From contig CAJNOL010000046.1 of assembly GCA_905250125.1 (NCBI GenBank), forward strand, positions 248,001-312,000: a DNA stretch of 64,000 nt. The letters are read 5' to 3'. Numbering within the stretch: position 1 is the first letter of the stretch; each line of letters starts with the position of its first letter. Below are positions 24,719-34,442 of the stretch, piece by piece. Source of the DNA: Rotaria sordida (Eukaryota; Rotifera; Eurotatoria; Philodinida; Philodinidae). The notes beneath the pieces were generated by a model. The model worked only from the letters and a program-made list of their open reading frames with translations, ran no database searches and had not been told where the DNA came from. The position numbers and the translations under genes are program-made.

Positions 24719-25261
24719 TTATTTTTTTGATTGTTTGACTATTAATGATTTCCATTCAAGCATCATCTGGCTATTAGCATCATGCATTTCTAATTTAACT
24801 TGTTTGTCTAGTCTTGTTGTGAATATTATCACACGATATTGCTCTTGTTCCATTTCAGCAAAATAGTCGTCATCATCAATAGCAAAACCGAATGCATTAT
24901 TTTGACCAATAATTATATGAAAATATTCATGAGGGTATTTTTTAAAGAGTTCTTTTCGCAAATATTGACATACATTGTTGCATGTACCCATTATTGATGG
25001 AAATGTTTGACTTGTTTGAAAAACAATATTAACAAGTCGAAGACATTCATTACCAAATATCGTTGAACTTGCTTCAACGAGCATAGTGCGTTCAAGTTGT
25101 GCAGCAGATGATTGAGAAAGTGTTGGTGTAGCTATACTAATAATAATATGTGGTTTTTTTTCTCGACGATGATGACTACTCGATGATTTGTGAATACCAA
25201 GATTTGTATCTTGTATATCAACACTAGAATCAATGGTTCTATCAAATGTTGCTGGTATCAT
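24719..25261 (-). CDS. LC8 (dynein light chain)-like protein C
   Basis: Single exon, 180 residues starting MIPATFDRTIDSSVD. An N-terminal Ser/His/Arg-rich region of about 50 residues (probably disordered) is followed by the shared core: IFGNECLRLVNIVFQTSQTF, VCQYLRKELFKKYPHEYFHI, IIGQNNAFGFAIDDDDYFAE and YRVIIFTTR. This is the best of the three matches to LC8 around the KKYxxxxxHxIxG segment. The tail carries DANSQMMLEWKS, shared in part with A and B. Known: LC8 proteins form dimers by beta-strand swapping. Whether this family dimerises is inference. The gene lies between two inverted-repeat elements (23695-24217 and 25372-25732). Confidence 0.62.
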   Translation of the reverse strand: MIPATFDRTIDSSVDIQDTNLGIHKSSSSHHRREKKPHIIISIATPTLSQSSAAQLERTMLVEASSTIFGNECLRLVNIVFQTSQTFPSIMGTCNNVCQYLRKELFKKYPHEYFHIIIGQNNAFGFAIDDDDYFAEMEQEQYRVIIFTTRLDKQVKLEMHDANSQMMLEWKSLIVKQSKK

Positions 25262-25371
25262 TTGTTGAAAAATGTCACCAAATACTTTATGTATCTGTAA
25301 ATAATAAACAAAGGCTGTGCGTGTGATTTTTTTCGTCTGTTTTATGGAAAATTATGTTGAAAATAATAGAT

Positions 25372-25732
25372 ATAGGATGTCCAGTAAGTAACTCCATAAA
25401 GAAAAAGTTGAATGTCTTCATTACGGCTCGACCAAACGAGCTCCTTTTTTTTTACCAAGGATAGAGGCATGTTTCCACTCCAAATCCATACGGACGAGAT
25501 TAGTGAGAACCTATGGTAAGTATATTGTTTTCTTTTCCTATCTGTGAACTAGTAAAATTTTTTTGTTGATGTCAATAGTGATACTTAACAAAGGTTTTCA
25601 CTAATCTTGTCCGTATGGATTTGGAGTATGAACATGCCTCTATCCTTGGTAAAAAAAATGAGTTCGTTTGGTCGAGTCGTAATGGAGATATTCTAATTTT
25701 TCTTTGTGAAGTCACTTACTAGATACCCTATA
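25372..25732. mobile_element. MITE-like element with ~145-bp TIRs
   Basis: The left arm begins about 25372 (GGATGTCCAGTAAGTAACTC) and the right arm ends about 25732 (CTTACTAGATACCCTATA). Both arms continue inward through a block with ACCAAGGATAGAGGCATG and its inverse. The spacer is about 70 bp. It has no coding capacity. The ends resemble, but are not the same as, the element at 23695-24217, and the flanks are TA-rich. It sits about 110 bp upstream of LC8-like gene C. Confidence 0.82.
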
Positions 25733-26576
25733 TATATTAAAAACAAGCACGTCATACTGTTTCTTTAAGTGATATTGATATCATTTCAGCGCATGAAAAT
25801 ACATCTAACAGATAATTGGATGGTCCATTATTATCTACCTACTCGCGAGATAAAACATTCAAGATAATATGGCATGATATTATTTTAACGTTATATTTTG
25901 TTACAAAGTATGCAAATAAAATAAATCTATGAATAATAGAAACGTTAACCATGTCAGAAAAAAACTTAGGAAAAACAAAAAACTTCATGTACACTTATTA
26001 GTGCTTTTCCATACTTTTTTTTTTCAACTTTTTTGTATTAATAAATTGAAATATGCTTCAAAAGTACTTATAAGTACAAATAGATAGTTCCTGTTCTATA
26101 TAGATATTTATGTAAATAGTTATCGTTAAAGAGATATTTATGTGAATGCATATCTTACTTTTTAACTACTACTTATCAATGCTCGATATAGTTGAATCAT
26201 TTTTGATTAAATCATATTTTATATCACATCTCAAACATTGTATTTTATTAAACAATAACACTTTTCATTTATAGAAAATTTAATACACCCTTGTTCATGA
26301 AACTATCCTTATCAATGTTTTAAACTCATCAAAACAAAAACTACATTATTATTTTCACTGAATAAAGTTCTTAATGTATGAGTACATTTAAAAAGCTCAG
26401 TGAAATAGTAACCAGTAGATGGCATTACTTTCCATTTAAGATTAATATCAAGTTAACAACGGGTTATCTAAAGTTTCTTTTCCTTTACCAATGATAATTC
26501 AATCCAAATACCACAGAATTTTTTGTATTGTTCAAATATATTTCACAGATATATTCTTTTAGTTTTCGTTTGTGTG
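25733..26576. other. Intergenic upstream of MRPS24
   Basis: About 840 bp of AT-rich DNA. No gene or repeat was recognised. Confidence 0.4.
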
Positions 26577-27165
26577 ATGAATACATTTCTAAAATTAAAT
26601 ATTCTTACAAATCTTTATCATCAGCGTTGTTATCTATCAACAAGTTCAATTCTTCATAGTTGGTTTGTTAAATTAACAAATGTTACACAAGTTAATACAG
26701 AAGCAGGAATACCAAAACATACACGAAAACGAAATTATCCATTAACTTGTATGATATTTTGGTTTTTTTTCTGGTATTTTTTTGTTTTTCTCTAATTTTT
26801 CTCTTAGAAAAGATGAACAAAGACAATTTCCAAAATTAATTGGACATACAAAAACTTGGAATACATTTAATACATCAAATTTACGCGATGGTAAACGTAA
26901 AGCAGAAATAGTAAGTGATGATCTATTTCTTCGACAATTTATTTATGGTACATGGCATTCATTATTTGCTTCGGAACTTATTATAAAACGACGTCATAAT
27001 ATGATTATTCTAAGTGGACTTGTAACACGAACAATACATCCACGTCGAATGTATTTTCTTATAGGTTATACAGAAGAAATTCTTTCTGCTTTATTAAAAA
27101 CTCCTGTTAAAATGGAAATTCAAACTATAGACAGTAAAGATGATGTTATTTTTACCTATTGGTAG
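26577..27165 (+). CDS. MRPS24: Mitochondrial ribosomal protein S24
   Basis: Two exons, 26577-26748 and 26813-27165, give 174 residues (human has 167). The N-terminus (MNTFLKLNILTNLYHQRCYL) is a likely mitochondrial targeting peptide. The rest matches MRPS24: YPLTYEQRQFPKLIGHTKTW against human VTYEEAHAPHYIAHRKGW, then DLFLRQFIYGTWHSLFASEL, IIKRRHN, YFLIGYTEEILSALLKTPVK. The acceptor used is the second AG in TTAGAAAAG: only this one gives TAT at the junction and keeps the conserved TYE, while the first AG creates a stop. Known: a small-subunit protein (uS3m) of the mitochondrial ribosome. The next gene, UQCRFS1, starts 173 bp downstream on the same strand and also serves mitochondria. Confidence 0.92.
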
Positions 27166-27315
27166 AAGAAAAAAATTAAAATATAAAACTCAAATAGTTA
27201 TTAAAACACTTTTTTTTTTTGAATTGATAAATTTGTTTATTTCTAGATGAAAATTTTTAACAATTAATACTACATTAATCGATATTTATCAAAAAATATA
27301 ACCATATGATTGGTT

Positions 27316-27338
27316 TTTTTCTAAACTTATTTTTAGAT
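27316..27338 (+). promoter_or_regulatory. 3' splice acceptor before UQCRFS1 start (possible spliced-leader site)
   Basis: A T-rich tract followed by ACTTATTTTTAG ends two bases before the UQCRFS1 ATG, in the 173-bp gap after the MRPS24 stop. No donor or upstream coding exon is needed to explain it, so a trans-spliced leader acceptor is likely. A 5'UTR intron is the alternative. Confidence 0.5.
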
Positions 27339-29522
27339 ATGGCCATGCAAATGTGTAACAGACGTGTCACTCAAGCGACAACAAAACTTGTTCGACAACT
27401 TGCTAAATCTGTACCAATGAAAGTTGAAGATAATCATCATGATGATGAATATACACGTATACCTGTACCAAAAACCTCAACAGTAAAAACAATGGTTTCA
27501 ATGTATAGATATTTATTGCATGACAATGCATCTGTTACAACTGGACTTAACAGTATGTTATCGTAGTTACGTTTCTTTTTCTTTCTTTGAATTGATCTAA
27601 ATGAATATTTCTTTTATCTAGCTGCTCTTAGCATTCGTCATGCGCATACTGATATTCAAATACCAAATTTCGACTATTATCGTCGTAAAGAACGTCTTGA
27701 TTTATCCAAAATCGTATCTAGATGCTGATGATAATACTGTACCTTATTCTTATTTAACTCCAATTGGTAAGTATTTACTTTATCATCAAATAAAAATATA
27801 TAGAATAGATGATCATAATATTGAAAACTGAATTCTTTGTACGTAACATTTTCATACATATCAGTTAAACATTAAATCTATTGCAGATTCCTGTTCTGAA
27901 TAATAATATTATCATGTGTATTACAGATCAGATGTCTCAATAGACTAGACTGGGTAAAGGAAAGTCAGCCTATAGACTGCCACTTATTTCATTGCATTAA
28001 ATAAATTTTTAACACATGAATGAGCATGCATATTTCGAGTGCTAATAGTTAAGATATAAATAAATGTTTGTTAACATATTTGACAATATGGAAAACCAAA
28101 AACTTGCCAACATAAACATGTGTTTGTTTTTTCATTTTTCATAACACCATATATGTCGACAGTTGTTATTTCAAAAGAAATTTAATTCATTTGGATGTAT
28201 ACTGTTTTGTATATGATGATAAACCAGCAGCTGTAGTTAAAGAAAAAAGTAATTGATGATGAATGAGGAGAGCTAGGCAAGAACATTTTATCGAATATAA
28301 AGAATGCTTTTTTAAGATGACGATAATTTTGCTTTTTTTCTTTGTTTTAATTTATATATTTGTTGTTCTTTGCAGAAATGTTTTAGCCAATGAAAGAATT
28401 ACATGGGATCTTCAAAAGAATAACAATTTAGTGGAAATACGCAACATCTTTTGAAAATTTTATTTTATTCAAGATTCGGCTCAGCACGGTGAGATCTCTG
28501 TTAGAGATATTTTGTAAGCATAGTAACTTGTACATAAGAAAAATTTTGCTTTCTAAATCTCGACTTGTAGAACCTATCTTAATTTTAGTATAAATCAATA
28601 ATAAAATCTATCAAACATTCAAAAATCAGATCATTTCCATAGTTAAAATCTAAACTCGATTGAATATTTGTACTCTAGAGTTTTTAGTTTAATAAATATG
28701 TTTGTCGTCGAATTTATTAAATGAAATATTATATAAACATATTATCAATGTTGAGTTCCTGCAAATATGACACATTAGTCTTAGGAAAAAAGATAGAATT
28801 ATATCGAATATCTATTTTAATGAATTCTCACATTTGTTATCAGTACTAATACAAAAATGCAACCCACGCACTATTTTAAATTATATATCAAGCTATTTTT
28901 GATATAATAGCTTACATATCTAATAGATCAAAATACTATATTTGTCTTATTAATTTCTTACGAATACAACTTTTCTTTTGTAAAGGTATGGCTATAACAT
29001 CAGCTTATATGGCCAAATATATGATACGAGATATAGCTGCTTTTGTGGGCCCAGCTAAAGATGTAACGTCACTTGCTAAAGTCGAAATTAATCTTGATAC
29101 CGTCCTGAAGGCAAAAATGCTGTATTTAAATGGCGTAATAAACCAATTTTTGTTCGCCATCATACACCACAAGAAATTATACGAGAAGAAGGTGTTAATG
29201 TAAGTCAATTACGTCATCCACAAAATGATTCTGAACGTGTACAAAAACCCGAATGGGTAATTGTTATTGGTATATGCGCTCATCTTGGTATGAACTCATG
29301 ATTAAAAACAAACAAAAGATAATTATCTCTATTTTTATATTTCTTTATTAATATTAAGGTTGTATGCCAATAGCAAATGCCCGTGATTTTGGTGGCTATT
29401 TTTGTCCTTGTCATGGTTCGCATTATGATGCATCTGAACGTATACGAAAAGGTCCAGCACCATTTAATCTTGAAATTCCTCAATATGTATTTAAAGATGA
29501 CAGTACAGTTGTCATCGGTTAG
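27339..29522 (+). pseudogene. UQCRFS1: Rieske iron-sulfur protein of complex III, two frameshifts
   Basis: Exons 27339-27552, 27622-27766, 28986-29287 and 29359-29522 total 825 bp (275 codons), and human UQCRFS1 is 274 residues. The [2Fe-2S] motifs are intact (CAHLGC split by intron 3, and CPCHGSHYD), as are HTDIQIPNFDYYRRKERLD and [11 protein letters not shown]. Two single-base shifts break the frame: one extra A in the run at 27708-27711 (after LDLSK), and one missing base near 29103 in ACCGTCCTGAAGG, where the family has a PEGKN motif. The catalytic domain is otherwise conserved, with no stop codons beyond those caused by the shifts. This is either a decaying duplicate, expected in a degenerate tetraploid, or a working gene with homopolymer errors in the assembly. 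Intron 2 is 1219 bp and holds an antisense repeat fragment. Confidence 0.85.
27930..28065 (-). pseudogene. Antisense protein remnant shared with 49784-50104
   Basis: Read on the minus strand this stretch gives VKYVNKHLF and then, after a break, TRNMHAHSCVKNLFNAMK. The region at 49784-49935 reads IKCVNEHLF and DIRNMLDHPCIKSLFNAI. The similarity holds at DNA and protein level, so both come from one dispersed gene or element. The family was not recognised. It lies inside intron 2 of UQCRFS1. Confidence 0.55.
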
Positions 29523-29844
29523 AATTTGATTATGTAAAAACAAAATGGACTTGTTCCTTTCTTTGTCATTTTTTTTTTCTTAAAGTTTTGTTTATTACGA
29601 TCTTTTTTTTTGCACATACATAGAGAGAAAAATATGTTACTGTTACTCTATTAAATTGTATATTCTTCAGAATTCATACAAAAACAAAGCAAGAAACTTT
29701 TCATAGAATCTTAAAGATAAAAATTGTTGAAATTTTATTTTTATTTTTCCTTTTCATTAAATATAAGTACATTGAATTTTTAAAGCAAAAAACAACGCTA
29801 AAGAAATAAATGAATTATTATATTCTTATTTTATGGTTTTTCTT
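29523..29844. other. Convergent 3' flanks
   Basis: 322 bp between the stops of UQCRFS1 (+) and the secreted-peptide gene (-). AT-rich 3'UTR-like sequence with T- and A-runs. Nothing else was seen. Confidence 0.5.
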
Positions 29845-30260
29845 TTAGCCATAGTAAAGTATACCATTTAAATTTTGTTTCAGTACAAGAACAAGACCTT
29901 CTTGATTAGCATCATATTTCCATAAGACATATTCATTATTTTTCTTAGCCATTTGTGCATAATGATTAACTGCACGATATAAATCATGTAATTTTGGATC
30001 ATGTACAACATTGGCAAGTTCTTGTAATTTAATCAATTTTTCCTTTGTAACTAATGAAAAATTTCCATTTGGAAGAAATGTTTGATCGAAACGTTTTGAT
30101 CTTTCATTATTATAATAATCATCGTCATTAATTAATGGTACACCAATTAAAAATTGAATATTCATAGTCACGATAACAGCAATGATAAATACAATAAAAT
30201 TCTTTAAAAACAAATACTATTTTTTTTGCTTAGAATTATCAAAATAAGATCTACCTGCAT
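29845..30260 (-). CDS. Small secreted protein or peptide precursor
   Basis: Two exons: 30255-30260 (only ATG CAG) and 29845-30201. They are joined at a GTAGAT donor and a TTTAAAG acceptor in phase 0, giving 120 residues. Exon 2 has no ATG that keeps the whole hydrophobic segment, which supports the tiny first exon. Residues 1-24 (MQNFIVFIIAVIVTMNIQFL and on) form a signal peptide ending near GVP. A dibasic SKR site follows at about residue 38, then a soluble region (EKLIKLQELANVVHDPKLHD). There is no Cys in the mature part. It may be a peptide precursor processed at KR, but I do not recognise a family. It is convergent with UQCRFS1. Confidence 0.6.
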
Positions 30261-30679
30261 TGTTTGTTTTGTATATGTTGTTGGTGATTGAATACAAATG
30301 GAAGGAAATTTGAAATAATGCGTAACTTACGAAGGTATTTATATATATATCTTTATGATGTAGGATCTTAATAAAAATGAGTTTCATATTTATATAATTA
30401 CTTTTCTAATGATGTTAATAGTGACATTAGAGATGATACTATCTTATTTTTCAATAGAATCTCATTGAAGATAAAGAAAAAGACGAGTTTTGTATCTGCT
30501 TATGCTTTAATATTAGTATAATCAAAACTTGATAAATATGACGGTGTTGGTTGATGGGAAAAAAAATAAGATGAAATATGTAGTCTAAAACTCATCTTCG
30601 TGCGTCAGAATTGAAGAGGAGTGTACCCTTAATAACTCGGCAATACTCAGAGAGTTAAGAAATAAAAAAAACTGGCATT
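30261..30679. other. Intergenic upstream of secreted-peptide gene
   Basis: About 420 bp, probably including that gene's promoter. No motif was recognised. Confidence 0.35.
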
Positions 30680-30862
30680 AAAATGATGAAATGGACAAAA
30701 AAATTGATGTATTTCAAATTCATCGATTAAAATAGACATTTTCATTAATTTCATTGCATGATTTTGATTAAAAATGAAATTCACTGCATTTTCTTAATTA
30801 AAATGTCGCTTTTCATTAATGGATTTGAAAAATATCAATTTTTTTTGTCCGTTTCATCATCA
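30680..30862. repeat. Short foldback repeat
   Basis: TGATGAAATGGACAAAAAAA near 30684 is inverted as TTTTTTTTGTCCGTTTCATC ending near 30858. The arms are about 60 bp with several mismatches, and the loop is about 60 bp. It is probably a relic MITE. Confidence 0.7.
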
Positions 30863-30989
30863 TAAATGTTTTTTTTTTGTGTTTTTGGTATAAAATTCAT
30901 GAAGGTCATAAAATTTTTTTGATTTTTTTGACAACATGGGTGGCAACAGTTAGCGACCTGTCATCTTTAGTTATCTATAGATGAGAACT

Positions 30990-31395
30990 CCCGACGTCTT
31001 TTTATCCGACACTATTTACGACAAAATTATTTCAAAACTCATCATCTTCACAAAAAATTCTAAAAAATTCATGGAAATGATATTTCATTACGATGTAATT
31101 TTAAATTTGACATGTGCTTCTTATAGAGGAACTTCAAATCTATAGTTTGAAAAATGATTTCAAGTAATTGTATTCTCATATATGAATGTTGAGAAAACGA
31201 AATCGCCTATCTATTTGGTCGAATTATGTAGAATTCTTTTGATTTTTAACAAATTTTCTGATTTTTTTTATCAAACTTTCATTGTAATGAAATACCGTTT
31301 TCATGCATTTTTTTGCATGTTTTGGTAAAATGATGGTTTTTGAAATAATTTTATCTTAAATAATATTTGATAAAAAGACATCCTAAATTGTCTTC
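30990..31395. repeat. Diverged foldback repeat
   Basis: The left arm (30991 to about 31105, with GTCTTTTTATCC, AAAATTATTTCAAAA, GATATTTCATTACGATG) is inverted in the right arm (about 31270-31392). The spacer is about 165 bp. Many substitutions separate the arms, so it is old. There is no coding capacity. Confidence 0.65.
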
Positions 31396-33129
31396 GTTAA
31401 ATTTCTGAAAATCAAAGATTGCCAAGTGTTGTCATTATCGAGTTATTGAGCTTACAGCATCGACCCGTCTTTAATTTGGGTGCGGACATTAGATATTGTT
31501 TCACATAAACTGATCGAAAAAGTTTCTTGGATTACAATAGTATCCGATGCACTTCAAATTATCATTGTCTAATTGAAAGTAAAAAAGATAATCAATATAA
31601 TTGAGAACTAGGTATGAAGAATAAAATATATTAATTTATTAATAACATGACTAGATTCGAACTCGATAAATATCTTGTTTTGATTCATTTTTGAGAATGT
31701 AACAAACTATAAATATAGACAGAAATTAATGAATATTGTATAAAAATGGAAGGATATTATAAAAAAAGATAAATTAATCAATATATGAATACATGTATTA
31801 CTTTGTCTGAATTTTTTTCAAAACATTAATAGAACAATTAATGCAGCACATCTTCATGAAAAAATTAAATTGGAAAATAACAAATGAGCTGATTCTCCTC
31901 TGGAATTAAGAAAACTTTCTTGTCAAAATGATTTTCCGATTAAATTCATTTTGTATGGAAACTATTGTTATTTTTCATGTAATCATCTACGTCTTGATTA
32001 TGTATTAGGTAGATTTAAAATAAAAGATAAAAATAGAAAGAAGATAAATACTTGTATTTTTATTAATTTTTAATCTTATAAAGTTATTTAAAAAATCATT
32101 TAATTAATAGTATAATTTAATTAAAGAAATGGTATTCAATGATGTTTCTATTAGATTTAAAGAAAAATATTCAATTCCGAAAAATTATGAATCTTTTTTT
32201 TTTGTTATAATTTAATAGAAATCTACTTGCCGAATATTTTCAAAAAAAAAAACTAAATAATCAAAATAATTCTATCTCAGCAATAGAAATATGCAGAATT
32301 ACCTTATCCTGTCTTACAGGATAAAGTAGGGTAAAAGAAATACAATCAAAAGGATAAGAAAAACCAAGAAAAAAACAATAAAGAAAGGTTATTTTTCACA
32401 ACAAGATGTAATGATAGAATTTGCTTAAGAAAGTTAACTTAAACCTAATGAAAAAAAATGAAGATGAAATTGATTGTTATGTTAATGCAAAATTAATCAT
32501 TCACAATGAAGAACCTATGATAATCCAAAGAAAAAAATGGACTATAACTCGAAAAGCAGCGACAAAATTTAAGTAATAACATTGTTAATGATATGTTGTG
32601 TATTAGAGATTTCCAAAATAAAAAAAGGCATTTTATTACTTTATTTTAAAGTCTTCCACTTAGATTACGTATAAGAGGTAGCGAGAAATATACTTCATAG
32701 GGCAATATTAGAAAACTTTTCTCAGATAGAACATAGGGGCACGGAAAAACTTGTCCTGTAGATCTCTATTCAACAAGAAATGATGACACTAAAGACATAT
32801 ATCTGTTAACAGTCTATCTATAAATGATTTGACACTATCTACGAAAGCATGTTTTGAATATTAAATGAAGTGAAACTAATGTAGACAGCATATAAAGTAA
32901 AGTAGGACAATATACAATCAATAAAAAAGTAAAAGAAAAGAAATTATGTATTTTTATGTGTTATCTATTTATCAATCTACAATTCAGTTATGACAATCAA
33001 CAATAATTTTTATATATTCTGTATCTATGATGTCCCACTTAGGAAATAGATGAAAATGGAAAGATTATTTATTCAAACTAATCAAAATAATTGATTGTAT
33101 ATTATGATTTTAAAATACAGGCTATTCAG
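31396..33129. other. Gene-poor DNA with a protein-like remnant
   Basis: Mostly AT-rich DNA without a gene. At about 31830-32010 the plus strand reads NAAHLHEKIKLENN, a stop, then ADSPLELRKLSCQNDFPIKF and YGNYCYFSCNHLRLDYVL. That composition looks like a decayed exon of an unrecognised protein. Nothing else was seen. Confidence 0.35.
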
Positions 33130-33705
33130 AAAACCATTAGACAAAGAAAAATTTGAATATTGTAACCGTATTTTGACAAAATGAACTGATGGTTTGAGCA
33201 ATGATAAAGAAATTGTTTATAGTTCATATTCACAAAACAAACTTTGTCAAAAATTGTTCTGAAGTATGAACAACTAATTTCGACAAAGAACCGTAACCTT
33301 TCATCGATTATGAAAAACATAATATATTTATTTTCTTAATCAAAAATAAGCAATATCTAATTTTTTCGATTAATTCTCTATACTATGTAGTATAGTTTGA
33401 TATTATATTTATACAACAGATACGTGTCTTGTTATTCAGTATATTCTGAAAGTTTCAGCAATCAACAACAAGAACTTATTGACAAAACTGCAGTATCGAT
33501 TTTTCATAATTCGCGAAAGATTACAGTTCTTTATTAGAGTTAGTTATTAATATTTCAGAATAATTCTTGAATACATTTCTCGAATGAATATCAGCTATGA
33601 ATAGTCCTTTATCAATGGTAAAAATAGCAGTCCATTTGATCAAAATATGGTAGCAATATTCAAATTTTTCTTTGTCGAATGACTTTCTAGACATTTTGTA
33701 AAACA
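33130..33705. repeat. Inverted pair of a decayed coding fragment
   Basis: The plus strand at 33130-33330 reads LDKEKFEYCNRILTK followed by stops. The minus strand at 33500-33705 reads FDKEKFEYCYHILIKWTAIF and continues open for about 50 residues. The two are inverted copies of one coding fragment about 170 bp apart. The downstream copy keeps the longer open frame. The family was not recognised. Confidence 0.6.
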
Positions 33706-34442
33706 ATTTAGTCTCTAAGAAACTTCTTCAAAAAAAAAATAATTTCAAAATAAAATAAATATATGAATCAAACAAATCATATATAACATTCGAAACTTCA
33801 ATCTCATGTTATTGCTCAATATTTAAGAAAATAACAAAATCAAAATCGGTATTTTGAGATAGTGAAAAACAAGTATGATGTTCTTGTCATATTCATAGTT
33901 CGATTTATTCTTTTTTTAATTAGGGATTGTCCGACCAAGAGAAGGGGTCGTCGGAATGTGATATCCTCCAAAAACTTTTCGTGCATTCTCTTAGAAAAAA
34001 AGATCTTTACACCCTCCCAAAAATCGTGACACTTTCCGTTGTCACAATGTTGACTGCCTCAGGCCAGCTCTATTCTTAGTACAAAATACAGATTCCCTCT
34101 ATCGATACTATTCGTTTCAGCGTTGTCAATATTCAAAGAAAAGTCTATTTATTCTTATCTATAACATGAATCATCAATATTATAATGATTTTAACTATGA
34201 ATTTTCATCGATGTAATTGAACATAATTTCAAAAAATTTCATTGGTCAATAATCATTTTACATGTATATCTTTGATAATCGAGTATATTTTTTTTTTCTT
34301 TGCAAACAAATTGAAGAAAAGAAGAACAATAATATGAACAAAACAAGAAAAAAAGAACGCGTGCTCATATTGCAATCGACTAGAAGTCAAATGTCTCTCT
34401 CTCGCTCTATCCATATATACAGATAAATGTATATGTAATTTT
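33706..34442. other. 3' flank of the Hox gene
   Basis: About 740 bp without a gene. A TCTCTCTCTCGCTCTATCC stretch lies near 34390-34412, just past the Hox stop codon, and may be 3'UTR. Confidence 0.4.

Noticed and set aside
26803-26806. First AG (TCTCTTAG) as the MRPS24 exon 2 acceptor
   Set aside because: It gives a stop codon at the junction; the AG six bases later restores the conserved TYE motif.
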